Made by a program: the position numbers and the translations under genes. DNA of 37,372 nucleotides from an uncultured Lachnospiraceae bacterium. GTDB taxonomy: Bacteria; Bacillota; Clostridia; Lachnospirales; Lachnospiraceae. Below the pieces are notes generated by a model. It worked only from the letters and a program-made list of their open reading frames with translations, was not told the origin of the DNA and did no database searches. The stretch spans positions 1-37,372 of the forward strand of contig CAJUSO010000034.1 of assembly GCA_910588965.1 (NCBI GenBank), given 5' to 3'. This document shows positions 16,781 through 24,593 of the stretch, one piece after another; within the stretch, counting starts at the first letter, position 1; the number at the start of each line of letters is the position of its first letter.

Positions 16781-18274
16781 ATGGGATATAAGGGAAAAGG
16801 GAATATAAAAAATAGGCTGGCATGGCTCCTTTGCTGTTTTCTTATAGCAGGGATCTGTGCAGGAAAGGATGTAAGCCATGCCTATACACAGGAAGCGCAG
16901 CTTATACAGGAAAGTTTAGGGCTTTGTGGGAAGGGAATACGGCAGGAAGGGCAGCAAGGCCGACAGGAACTGCCGGCGCAGCAGGAACTGCCAGTGCAGC
17001 AAGAACTGCCGGTGCAGCAAGAAATGTCAGCGCAGAAAGAACTGCCGGTGAAGCAGGAAGAGCCAGCGCAGCAAGAACTGCCGGTGCAGCAGGAACTGCC
17101 AGTGCAGCAAGAGGCAGACGGGGCAGAGGCACAGCAGCCAGGTTTTTCCCTATACGCCAAGTCTGCCGTCTTAATGGATGCTGCAACCGGGCGGGTGCTG
17201 TATGAGAAAAATGGATATGAACATATGCCAAATGCCAGCACCACAAAGATCATGACCTGCATCCTGGCTTTGGAACTGGGAAACCTGGAGGATGAAGTGG
17301 AAGTCAGCAGCTACGCCGCCTCTATGCCGCAGGTACATCTTGGCATGAGCGCAGGCGACCGCTTCCGCCTGGGGGATTTGCTCTATTCCTTAATGCTGGA
17401 ATCCCATAATGATTCTGCCGTGGCGATTGCGGAGCATATTGGGGGGACAGTGGAAGGGTTTGCCAGGAAGATGAACCAGAAGGCAAAAGAATTAGGCTGC
17501 AAAGATACTTATTTTATTACCCCAAACGGCTTGGATGGGCAGGACGAAAACGGCGTGCATGGCACGACAGCAGAGGATTTGGCTAAGATTATGGGCTACT
17601 GCATCCAAAACGAGGAATTTTTGGAAATTACGCGCACGCCGAGTTATTCCTTTGCCAACCTCGCAGGCACCAAGACTTATAGCTGCAATAACCACAATGC
17701 ATTCCTGCAGATGATGGAAGGGGCATTGTCCGGGAAGACAGGGTTTACCGGAAATGCAGGCTATTGTTATATCGGCGCATTGCGGCGGGAGGGGCGCACC
17801 TTTGTGGTAGCCCTGCTGGCCTGCGGCTGGCCGAACAACAAGACGTATAAGTGGTCGGATACCAGGACGCTGATGGAGTACGGCTTGGAGCATTACCGCA
17901 ATGAGGACGTCTATGAGGAAGAGGGAAAGATGGATCCCATTCCCGTGCAGGAGGCACAGCCGGAAAATGGCAGGTTATACCAGGAGGTAGCTGTCCCCAT
18001 AGAGGCGGCAGCAGAGGAAATCCAAATATTGAAGCGGCAGGATGAGGAGGTGAAAAAGGTTTACGAAATACCAAAAATCCTTCAGGCGCCCATAAAGAAA
18101 GGCCAGCAGGTTGGGAAAATAAGCTATTACCTGGGAGAAAGGAAGATTGCAGAAATCCCGGTCAAAGCCTCTCGGGCTGCAAAAAAACTAGAGCCTTCCT
18201 GGTACAAAAATTTCCTGCTGAAGCTGTTCTTTATGGAGAAAAAACTGTATTTGGGAGAAGGGGCGGTTTTCTAA
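16781..18274 (+). CDS. D-alanyl-D-alanine carboxypeptidase (PBP5/DacF type)
   Basis: Secreted or membrane-bound serine DD-carboxypeptidase of about 497 residues that trims the terminal D-Ala of peptidoglycan stem peptides (family S11). A signal peptide (RLAWLLCCFLIAGICAG) is followed by an unusual Gln/Glu/Pro repeat (residues about 62-109), then the catalytic domain with SxxK as STTK (Ser153, Lys156), SxN as SHN (208-210) and KTG (319-321). A PBP5 C-terminal-like beta domain follows (EIQILKRQDEEV to KIAEIPVKAS) and an amphipathic/hydrophobic tail (WYKNFLLKLFF) for membrane attachment. The start is uncertain: ATG 16781 has only AGAAGG directly before it; an upstream frame from 16661 runs through the 47-bp repeats and is unlikely. 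Confidence 0.92.
   Translation: MGYKGKGNIKNRLAWLLCCFLIAGICAGKDVSHAYTQEAQLIQESLGLCGKGIRQEGQQGRQELPAQQELPVQQELPVQQEMSAQKELPVKQEEPAQQELPVQQELPVQQEADGAEAQQPGFSLYAKSAVLMDAATGRVLYEKNGYEHMPNASTTKIMTCILALELGNLEDEVEVSSYAASMPQVHLGMSAGDRFRLGDLLYSLMLESHNDSAVAIAEHIGGTVEGFARKMNQKAKELGCKDTYFITPNGLDGQDENGVHGTTAEDLAKIMGYCIQNEEFLEITRTPSYSFANLAGTKTYSCNNHNAFLQMMEGALSGKTGFTGNAGYCYIGALRREGRTFVVALLACGWPNNKTYKWSDTRTLMEYGLEHYRNEDVYEEEGKMDPIPVQEAQPENGRLYQEVAVPIEAAAEEIQILKRQDEEVKKVYEIPKILQAPIKKGQQVGKISYYLGERKIAEIPVKASRAAKKLEPSWYKNFLLKLFFMEKKLYLGEGAVF
16964..17107 (+). repeat. Eight in-frame 18-bp repeats (hexapeptide QELPVQ)
   Basis: Units read QELPAQ, QELPVQ, QELPVQ, QEMSAQ, KELPVK, QEEPAQ, QELPVQ, QELPVQ. They separate the signal peptide from the catalytic domain of the carboxypeptidase and probably act as an extended tether through the wall. 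Confidence 0.8.
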
Positions 18275-18331
18275 GAGAAAGAGGAGAACAGGATTTCAGG
18301 GAAAGGATGGTTTCCAGAAAGGATGGAAGAC

Positions 18332-18374
18332 GGCCGCGCTGCAAGCCTGATACCTAATCGCCTGCAGCGCGGCC
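18332..18374. repeat. Perfect 12-bp GC-rich inverted repeat between convergent genes
   Basis: GGCCGCGCTGCA (18332-18343) pairs exactly with TGCAGCGCGGCC (18363-18374), loop 19 bases. It lies between the converging carboxypeptidase and coiled-coil genes, the place for a bidirectional terminator, but neither side has a T-run. Confidence 0.6.
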
Positions 18375-18429
18375 TCCGGCCTGGAAGACCATAAAATTAG
18401 GGGTCTATCCTGTAATGGAAATAGTATTG

Positions 18430-18891
18430 CTATGAGATTTTCTGCAGCCGGTCACTGTGTTCAAGAAGCACGCTTTTCATAACATCAATATCTGTCTGCA
18501 TGGCATCTATTTGGCCTACGCCATCCTGGTATCGCTTATATGTATCCATATAACAGGATTCGATATTCTGCAGGCGCGGCAATATCACATTCTCTTGGTA
18601 AAGTTTTAATTGGTGCATTTCAGCTTCAAATTGGTGCACTTCAGCCTTTAACTGATGCACTTCAGCCTTTAACTGATGCACTTCAGCCTTTAATTGTTGT
18701 ACGTCGCTCTTTGTCTGCTGTACGTCATCTTTTAACTGTTGTACGTCATCTTTTAACTGTTGTACGTCATCTTTTAACTGTTGTACATCTTCTTTTAAGG
18801 ATTGCAGGGTATTTTCCAACGGTTTTAACCGGGCATCCAGCTTTTTATCCATTATGTTAGAAATAGCAAGCAAAAGTTCATGATCTGTCAT
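18430..18891 (-). CDS. Heptad-repeat coiled-coil protein of unknown function
   Basis: A 153-residue soluble protein. The N-terminal MTDHELLLAISNIMDKKLDARLK is followed by nine nearly identical heptads (residues 31-93: QLKDDVQ three times, then QLKAEVH three times, with variants), then a divergent C-terminal helical part (ILPRLQNIESCYMDTYKRYQDG). The pattern predicts one long parallel coiled coil with Leu and Val in the core. GAGGAGGG lies just upstream of ATG 18891 and supports the start. Similar short proteins opening with M-T-D-x-E-L-L-L-A-I are common as hypothetical genes in Lachnospiraceae; no function is known to me. It is convergent with the carboxypeptidase and divergent from the decarboxylase operon. 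Confidence 0.82.
   Translation of the reverse strand: MTDHELLLAISNIMDKKLDARLKPLENTLQSLKEDVQQLKDDVQQLKDDVQQLKDDVQQTKSDVQQLKAEVHQLKAEVHQLKAEVHQFEAEMHQLKLYQENVILPRLQNIESCYMDTYKRYQDGVGQIDAMQTDIDVMKSVLLEHSDRLQKIS
18613..18801 (-). repeat. Nine 21-bp tandem repeats encoding heptads
   Basis: The minus strand repeats the 21-base unit for QLKDDVQ and QLKAEVH; several adjacent copies are identical or nearly so at the DNA level (for example the blocks reading TGTACGTCATCTTTTAACTG on the plus strand). Unit length keeps both frame and heptad phase, so copies can be gained or lost without harm. Confidence 0.85.
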
Positions 18892-19096
18892 TAATTTGCC
18901 CTCCTCTATATGAGTGCTGTGCGGCTGGCTGGGTCTTTAAGTAGTATACCACAGGATAAGCGCAGCGTCTATTCTATTTTGCGTTTTTGTTAGGATAGGA
19001 TAGGAGGAAGCCTTTGCAGCGGTTCTGGAATAGAAGGGATGGTAATGCAATTTTATGAATCATTAATAAATTTTTAATATTTCTGCAATTTCCCTA

Positions 19097-19125
19097 TTGA
19101 AATCCCCTCCAAAAAGAGATACAAT
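19097..19125 (+). promoter_or_regulatory. Sigma-A type promoter of the decarboxylase operon
   Basis: -35 TTGAAA (19097-19102), 17-base spacer, -10 TACAAT (19120-19125). Transcription would start near 19132, giving a leader of about 50 bases before the first gene at 19181, whose ribosome site is GGAGG near 19169. Confidence 0.7.
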
Positions 19126-19180
19126 TACAATCGGAAGAAAAGTTGTAAAATTTATAAAATACATGATGGAGGTTTAAGTA

Positions 19181-20614
19181 ATGAGTAATTCTACCAACTC
19201 AGCAAGGCAGCGGATTTCCAGTCTTTTAGACCAGCAAAGCTTTATGGAAATCGGGGCTATGGTAACTGCAAGAAACACAGATTTTGACCTAAGCCAATCT
19301 GATACCCCTTCTGATGGCGTCATCACTGGTTACGGCCTGATTGACGGGAATCTGGTGTATGTGTACAGCCAGGATGCTTCCGTGCTTGGCGGGACGATTG
19401 GCGAGATGCACAGCAAGAAGATTGCTTCTGTTTACCAGATGGCAATGAAGATGGGCGCACCCGTTATCGGCCTGATTGACTGCGCAGGCATGCGCCTGCA
19501 GGAATCTGTGGATGCATTGGACAGCTTCGGCGAGATTTATGCCGCGCAGGTGGCAGCCAGCGGCGTGGTTCCTCAGATTTCCGCTGTATTCGGTTCTTGC
19601 GGCGGCGGCCTTGCAGCCGTTCCGGCGCTTAGTGATTTCGCTTATATTGAGAAGGAGCATGGCAAGGTATTCGTTAATTCCCCTAACGCAGTCAAAGGGA
19701 ACCATGTGGGCAAATGCGACACCGCAGGCGCAGAATACCAGGGAAGCAACACTGGCTGTATTGACAGCGTAGGGACAGCGGAAGAAATCCTGGCAGAAAT
19801 CCGCCAGCTGGTATGCGTGCTGCCAGGCAATAACGCAGAGTGCGGCAGGGAAGACGAGTGTACAGACGACCTGAACCGCAAATGTGCAAACCTTGCAGGA
19901 TGCAAGGAAGATACCCGCCTGGCGCTCGCCCAGATTTCAGACGGCAATTTATTTGTGGAGGCCAAGAAGGGCTTTGCCAAGAACATGGTGGCTGGCTTTA
20001 TTAAGCTGAACGGCAAGACCATTGGCGCAGTGGCCAACGCCACGGCTGTTTATGATGAAAATGGGGAGAAGGCTGAGAGTTTTGAGGCTGCCCTGACTGC
20101 CCGCGGATGCAATAAGGCGGCAGAGTTTGTAAATTTCTGCGATGCGTTTGATATCCCTGTGCTCTCCTTGGTAAATGTAGAGGGCTTTGGGAATACCGAA
20201 TGTTCCGAGAAGAACCTGCCGAAAGCAATGGCACGTATGACAGCCGCTTTTGCAGGGGCAACCGTGCCGAAGGTAAATGTAATCATCGGCAATGCTTATG
20301 GAAGCGCTTATGTGATGATGAACAGCAAATCCATCGGCGCAGACCTGGTATATGCCTGGGAAGGCAGCAAGGTAGGCATGATGGATGCAGCCCTGGCAGC
20401 TAAGATTATGTACGAGGGCAAGCCAGCCGATGTGATTGCAGAGAAGACGAAGGCATACCAGAAGCTCCAGTCTTCCGTGGAGACAGCTGCAAGGCGCGGA
20501 CAAGTTGATTTGATTATTGCACCGGAAGACACCAGGAAGTATGCAGCGGCAGCATTTGAGATGCTCTATACGAAAGGGGCAGGGGAACCGGTGAAAAAGC
20601 ATGCAGCAAAATAG
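19181..20614 (+). CDS. Carboxyltransferase subunit, methylmalonyl-CoA decarboxylase alpha/12S type
   Basis: Crotonase-fold carboxyltransferase (477 residues) that moves a carboxyl group between an acyl-CoA and biotin. Typical parts are TPSDGVITGYGLIDG, QDASVLGGTIGEMHSKK, LIDCAGMRLQES, FGSCGGGLAAVPALSDF in the N-terminal half and FCDAFDIPVLSLVNVEGFG, NVIIGNAYGSAYVMM in the C-terminal half; the two glycine-rich loops form the oxyanion holes. It is about 30 residues shorter than the well-studied MmdA and 12S proteins, mainly at the N terminus. It is the first gene of an operon with OadG-like, biotin carrier, Na+ pump and OadA-like genes. Which acyl-CoA it uses cannot be read from sequence; methylmalonyl-CoA is a guess from the family, malonyl- or glutaconyl-type substrates are alternatives. 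Confidence 0.9.
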   Translation: MSNSTNSARQRISSLLDQQSFMEIGAMVTARNTDFDLSQSDTPSDGVITGYGLIDGNLVYVYSQDASVLGGTIGEMHSKKIASVYQMAMKMGAPVIGLIDCAGMRLQESVDALDSFGEIYAAQVAASGVVPQISAVFGSCGGGLAAVPALSDFAYIEKEHGKVFVNSPNAVKGNHVGKCDTAGAEYQGSNTGCIDSVGTAEEILAEIRQLVCVLPGNNAECGREDECTDDLNRKCANLAGCKEDTRLALAQISDGNLFVEAKKGFAKNMVAGFIKLNGKTIGAVANATAVYDENGEKAESFEAALTARGCNKAAEFVNFCDAFDIPVLSLVNVEGFGNTECSEKNLPKAMARMTAAFAGATVPKVNVIIGNAYGSAYVMMNSKSIGADLVYAWEGSKVGMMDAALAAKIMYEGKPADVIAEKTKAYQKLQSSVETAARRGQVDLIIAPEDTRKYAAAAFEMLYTKGAGEPVKKHAAK

Positions 20615-20627
20615 AAAGGTGAAGTTT

Positions 20628-21425
20628 ATGAAGAAGAAAATACTGCTGATGATAAGTATGTGCCTTATCGTACTTGGATTGACAGCATGTGGAGCGGATC
20701 CTACCACAGTGGATTATAACGGATACAGCTATGATGAGCTGAAGAGCACATGTGAGGATACCGTTAACTCACTGAGGGGTATGCCACAGGAGCAGAGGCA
20801 GGCATATCTGATTATGGGCAGCATGTCGGAGGTAGAGAAGAAGAATTACCTTGCCACCGCAGCTGCCGGCGCCACAGAGGCGCAAATAGAGGAAATCCTG
20901 CGCCAGGCCAACCTGATTTTCCGTTGGGAGGAATCCTTAGAAGGGGTTGGGGAATTTAAGGAACTGGGTGAGTTTACGATTACAAAATCCGGTAAGACAC
21001 TGACTTGTGAACAGGAAATTGTTTTTGAAAAACGTCCGCTTGTCCTGACTTATGTGTATAATTACCATAACATGGAAGTGAACGACATTACTGTGGACCA
21101 AATCCAGACATTGGGTGAGAAAATGACCAATGCCGGGCTGAATACCTTAATGGGTATGGGGATTGTGTTTGCAGTGTTGATACTGATTAGCCTGATTATC
21201 TCAGGGTTTAAGGTATTCTCATATATTGAGAATAAGTCAAAAGAGAAGCAGGCAGCAGGGGCTCCTGCGGTAAAAGAGGCGCCGGCAGCGCCCGCGCCGG
21301 TTGTTACGGCAGCGCCGGCACAGGATGATTTGGAACTGGCAGCAGTGATTGCAGCCGCAATTGCAGCATCTACCGGGACTTCTACAGAAGACTTTGTAGT
21401 GCGTTCAATCAAGAGAAGATTTTAA
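20628..21425 (+). CDS. Lipoprotein-fused OadG-like gamma subunit
   Basis: A 265-residue membrane subunit that would hold the soluble carboxyltransferase and carrier to the Na+ pump. It begins with a lipoprotein signal (MKKKILLMISMCLIVLGLTAC, lipobox LTAC with Cys near residue 21), has an extracytoplasmic domain of about 150 residues, one membrane segment (VFAVLILISLIISGF, about residues 184-205), and a cytoplasmic Ala/Pro-rich linker ending in a conserved OadG-like C terminus (DDLELAAVIAAAIAAS and FVVRSIKRR). Ordinary OadG proteins are about 80-120 residues and lack the outer domain. ATG 20628 with AAGGTG at 20616-20621 is chosen over an upstream ATG 20601 that would spoil the lipoprotein signal. 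Confidence 0.88.
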   Translation: MKKKILLMISMCLIVLGLTACGADPTTVDYNGYSYDELKSTCEDTVNSLRGMPQEQRQAYLIMGSMSEVEKKNYLATAAAGATEAQIEEILRQANLIFRWEESLEGVGEFKELGEFTITKSGKTLTCEQEIVFEKRPLVLTYVYNYHNMEVNDITVDQIQTLGEKMTNAGLNTLMGMGIVFAVLILISLIISGFKVFSYIENKSKEKQAAGAPAVKEAPAAPAPVVTAAPAQDDLELAAVIAAAIAASTGTSTEDFVVRSIKRRF

Positions 21426-21452
21426 CCGTATAAATTTTAGGAGGAAATGAAG

Positions 21453-21827
21453 ATGAAAAGCTATACAATTACTGTTAATGGAAACGTTTATGATGTAACT
21501 GTAGAAGAGAATGGGGCAGGCGCAGCCGCTCCAGCGCCGGTTAGGAGGCCTGCAGCCCCAGTTCCGGCTCCGGCTCCCGCAGCAGCCCCAGCCCCGGCAG
21601 GCGGCGCAGGCAACGTAAGGGTAGAAGCAGGCGCAGCCGGCAAAGTATTCAGCGTTGACAGCAAGCCAGGGGATTCCTTAAAACGCGGCGATACCATCCT
21701 GGTATTGGAAGTTATGAAAATGGAGACGCCTGTGGTTGCCCCGGAAGACGGCACAGTGGCAACCATTGACGTGGCAGTTGGCCAGGCAGTAGAAGCAGGC
21801 GCATTGTTAGCAACTTTAAACAACTAA
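21453..21827 (+). CDS. Biotin carboxyl carrier subunit
   Basis: A 124-residue carrier protein. A short N-terminal domain (MKSYTITVNGNVYDVTVEE) is joined by a Pro/Ala linker to a biotinyl domain with the modification site EVMKMETPV, biotinylated lysine Lys89. The swinging arm would carry CO2 from the carboxyltransferase to the membrane beta subunit. ATG 21453 lies eight bases after TAGGAGG (21438-21444); ATG 21447 is too close to it. It is the only biotin carrier in the cluster and so must serve both carboxyltransferases. Confidence 0.95.
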   Translation: MKSYTITVNGNVYDVTVEENGAGAAAPAPVRRPAAPVPAPAPAAAPAPAGGAGNVRVEAGAAGKVFSVDSKPGDSLKRGDTILVLEVMKMETPVVAPEDGTVATIDVAVGQAVEAGALLATLNN

Positions 21828-21846
21828 TCTTTTTTGGAGGTAAAAT

Positions 21847-22995
21847 ATGAGTTACGTAGGAGAAACTTTATCCAACCTCCTGCACCAGACCGCATTCTTT
21901 AACCTGACCTGGGGAAACTATATCATGATCCTGGTGGCTTTTGTATTCCTGTTCCTTGCGATTAAAAAGGGATTTGAGCCTCTGTTGCTGGTTCCGATTG
22001 CGTTTGGTATGTTACTGGTAAATATTTATCCGGACATTATTGCTTCGCCGGAAGAGACCAGCAATGGCGTAGGTGGTTTACTTTATTATTTCTATTCCCT
22101 GGATGAGTGGTCAATCCTGCCATCCCTGATTTTCATGGGCGTAGGCGCGATGACGGACTTCGGCCCCTTGATTGCGAACCCCATCAGCTTCCTGCTTGGG
22201 GCGGCGGCGCAGTTTGGTATTTTCGGCGCATATTTCATGGCTATCCTGCTGGGCTTCAATGACAAGGCAGCGGCAGCCGTTTCCATCATCGGGGGCGCAG
22301 ACGGCCCTACATCCATTTTCCTTGCCGGGAAATTAGGGCAGACCGGCCTGATGGGCCCAATCGCTGTGGCGGCTTATTCTTATATGGCGTTGGTGCCGAT
22401 TATCCAGCCGCCTATCATGAAATTATTCACAACCAAGCAGGAACGCGCCATCAAGATGCAGAACTTAAGGCCGGTATCCAAGCTTGAGAAGATTTTATTC
22501 CCTATCGTGGTTACGTCAGTAGTATGTATTATCCTTCCGACGACAGCCCCGTTGGTGGGTATGCTGATGCTGGGGAACCTGTTCCGTGAATCTGGCGTAG
22601 TCCGCCAGCTGTCCGAGACGGCATCCAATGCAATGATGTACATCGTGGTTATCTTACTGGGGACCTCCGTAGGCGCTACCACAAGCGCAGAGGCATTCCT
22701 GAACCTGACCACGCTGAAGATTGTAGCCCTTGGCTTAATCGCATTCATGTTCGGTACGGCAGCCGGAGTCCTGTTCGGCAAGCTGCTGTGTAAGCTTACC
22801 GGAGGCAAGATTAACCCATTGATTGGCTCTGCAGGCGTGTCCGCAGTGCCGATGGCAGCCCGTGTGTCCCAGAAGGTAGGCGCAGACGAAGACCCCACCA
22901 ATTTCCTGCTTATGCACGCTATGGGCCCCAACGTGGCCGGCGTTATCGGTACGGCAGTTGCTGCCGGCGTATTCATGGCAATATTCGGAATATAA
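21847..22995 (+). CDS. Na+-translocating decarboxylase beta subunit (OadB/MmdB/GcdB family)
   Basis: Integral membrane pump of 382 residues that decarboxylates carboxybiotin and exports Na+. About nine to eleven hydrophobic segments are visible. The family's functional blocks are present: GGADGPTSIFLAGKLG, containing the Asp needed for Na+ and proton handling, SFLLGAAAQFGIFGAYF, GTSVGATTSAEAFL, SAGVSAVPMAARVSQ and the C-terminal GPNVAGVIGTAVAAG. Length agrees with MmdB/GcdB (about 375-390). TGGAGG at 21835-21840 supports the start. It links the soluble subunits to energy conservation. Confidence 0.96.
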   Translation: MSYVGETLSNLLHQTAFFNLTWGNYIMILVAFVFLFLAIKKGFEPLLLVPIAFGMLLVNIYPDIIASPEETSNGVGGLLYYFYSLDEWSILPSLIFMGVGAMTDFGPLIANPISFLLGAAAQFGIFGAYFMAILLGFNDKAAAAVSIIGGADGPTSIFLAGKLGQTGLMGPIAVAAYSYMALVPIIQPPIMKLFTTKQERAIKMQNLRPVSKLEKILFPIVVTSVVCIILPTTAPLVGMLMLGNLFRESGVVRQLSETASNAMMYIVVILLGTSVGATTSAEAFLNLTTLKIVALGLIAFMFGTAAGVLFGKLLCKLTGGKINPLIGSAGVSAVPMAARVSQKVGADEDPTNFLLMHAMGPNVAGVIGTAVAAGVFMAIFGI

Positions 22996-23043
22996 TAAAA
23001 ATGGCTATTTGAGAGAACAGAGGAAAGATAGAGAGGATAGATC

Positions 23044-24462
23044 ATGGCAAAAAAGAATAGAAAACCTGTGAAGATTACAGAAACCATATTGCGTGACGCG
23101 CATCAGTCCTTGATTGCCACCCGTATGACAACAGAGCAGATGCTGCCCATCATTGATAAAATGGATAAGGTAGGCTACCATGCCGTGGAATGCTGGGGCG
23201 GCGCAACCTTTGATGCGTCATTGCGTTTCTTAAAAGAAGATCCATGGGACCGCCTGCGTAAGTTAAGGGCTGGCTTCAAAAACACCAAGCTGCAGATGCT
23301 GTTCCGCGGGCAGAACATTCTGGGCTACCGCCCTTATGCAGATGATGTGGTAGAGTATTTCGTACAGAAATCCATTGCAAACGGCATTGACGTTATCCGT
23401 ATTTTTGACTGCCTGAACGACCTTAGGAACCTGCAGACGGCAGTTACCGCTACCAATAAGGAAAAAGGCCATGCCCAGGTAGCCCTTTCCTATACTTTGG
23501 GTGATGCCTATACCCTGCAGTATTGGACCAAGATGGCCAAGAATATCGAAGAGATGGGTGCAAATTCCATCTGTATCAAGGATATGGCAGGCCTTCTGAC
23601 CCCATACAAAGCAGAAGAGCTTGTAAAATCCTTAAAGGCAGCCACCAGCCTGCCTATCGAGCTCCATACCCACTATACCTCCGGCGTTGCTTCCATGACT
23701 TACATGAAAGCCGTAGAGGCAGGGTGCGATATCATTGATACCGCTATGTCCCCCTTCGCGTTAGGCACCAGCCAGCCGGCGACAGAGGTTATGGCAGAAG
23801 CCTTCCGCGGCACAGAGTTAGACCCAGGCTTTGACCAGATGCTGCTGAAGGAAATCGCAGATTATTTCCGCCCTATGCGCGAGGAGGCCTTAAAGAGCGG
23901 GCTTTTGAACCCGAAGGTGCTGGGCGTGGATATCCAGACCTTGCTGTACCAGGTGCCTGGCGGCATGCTGAGCAACATGGTATCCCAGCTGAAGGAGCAG
24001 AACGCAGAAGACAAATACATGGAAGTGCTGGAGGAAATCCCACGGGTGCGCAAGGATCTTGGGGAGCCGCCTTTGGTTACCCCGTCCTCCCAGATTGTGG
24101 GGACCCAGGCTGTGTTCAATGTGCTGATGGGCGAGCGTTATAAAGTTGCCACCAAGGAGACAAAAGACGTGCTTCTCGGCAAATACGGCCAGACAGTAAA
24201 GCCTTTTAACCCAGAAATCGTAGATAAAGTACTGGGTGCTGACAAAAAGAACGCCATTACCTGCCGTTATGCAGATTTGCTGGAGCCAGAGCTTCATAAG
24301 ATTGAGGCAGAAATGAAACAATACAAGCAGCAGGATGAGGACGTGCTGTCTTACGCCCTGTTCCCGCAAGTTGCCACTGAGTTCTTCAAGTACCGTGAGG
24401 CACAGCAGACGAAAGTGGACGCTGCGGTTGCAGATACAAAAAACGGGGCTTATCCGGTGTAG
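23044..24462 (+). CDS. OadA/PycB/5S-type carboxyltransferase without biotin domain
   Basis: TIM-barrel carboxyltransferase, 472 residues, which takes the carboxyl group from (or gives it to) oxaloacetate/pyruvate. Signature blocks are ETILRDAHQSLIATRM, AVECWGGATFDASLRF, RGQNILGYRPYADDVV, CIKDMAGLLTPY with the carbamylated-lysine type motif, and ELHTHYTSGVASMTY with the metal-binding histidines. The C-terminal biotinyl domain of full OadA is absent and the protein ends after the conserved helical region (KYREAQQTKVD), as in the 5S subunit of transcarboxylase or PycB; the carrier is the separate protein at 21453. It is the last gene of the operon and a terminator follows at 24506. Confidence 0.94.
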   Translation: MAKKNRKPVKITETILRDAHQSLIATRMTTEQMLPIIDKMDKVGYHAVECWGGATFDASLRFLKEDPWDRLRKLRAGFKNTKLQMLFRGQNILGYRPYADDVVEYFVQKSIANGIDVIRIFDCLNDLRNLQTAVTATNKEKGHAQVALSYTLGDAYTLQYWTKMAKNIEEMGANSICIKDMAGLLTPYKAEELVKSLKAATSLPIELHTHYTSGVASMTYMKAVEAGCDIIDTAMSPFALGTSQPATEVMAEAFRGTELDPGFDQMLLKEIADYFRPMREEALKSGLLNPKVLGVDIQTLLYQVPGGMLSNMVSQLKEQNAEDKYMEVLEEIPRVRKDLGEPPLVTPSSQIVGTQAVFNVLMGERYKVATKETKDVLLGKYGQTVKPFNPEIVDKVLGADKKNAITCRYADLLEPELHKIEAEMKQYKQQDEDVLSYALFPQVATEFFKYREAQQTKVDAAVADTKNGAYPV

Positions 24463-24505
24463 GGTAGGCAATGTGATAAATTAGATAAGGTTTCTATTAT
24501 GAAGG

Positions 24506-24543
24506 AGGATACTGTTTTGGGAGAAGCAGTATCCTTTTCTTCC
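24506..24543 (+). terminator. Rho-independent terminator after the decarboxylase operon
   Basis: AGGATACTG (24506-24514) pairs exactly with CAGTATCCT (24527-24535), followed by TTTCTTCCTC. It separates the operon from the sugar kinase. Confidence 0.75.
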
Positions 24544-24593
24544 TCTTGGGAGATGATAGGATCTGGGTGCTGGAAGAGGAGGGAACTTGAAAA

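Noticed and set aside
16822..17262. Ala/Thr-rich and Cys/Ser-rich ORFs over the carboxypeptidase repeat on both strands
   Set aside because: Simple shadows of the 18-bp repeat read in other frames; the PBP frame carries the catalytic motifs.
18613..18801. Regular 21-bp repeats as a possible CRISPR array
   Set aside because: Units are contiguous with no unique spacers and encode heptads in frame.
18540..18860. Plus-strand ORF with LTVVRHLL repeats
   Set aside because: Mirror reading of the 21-bp heptad repeats; the minus frame has the ribosome site and coiled-coil logic.
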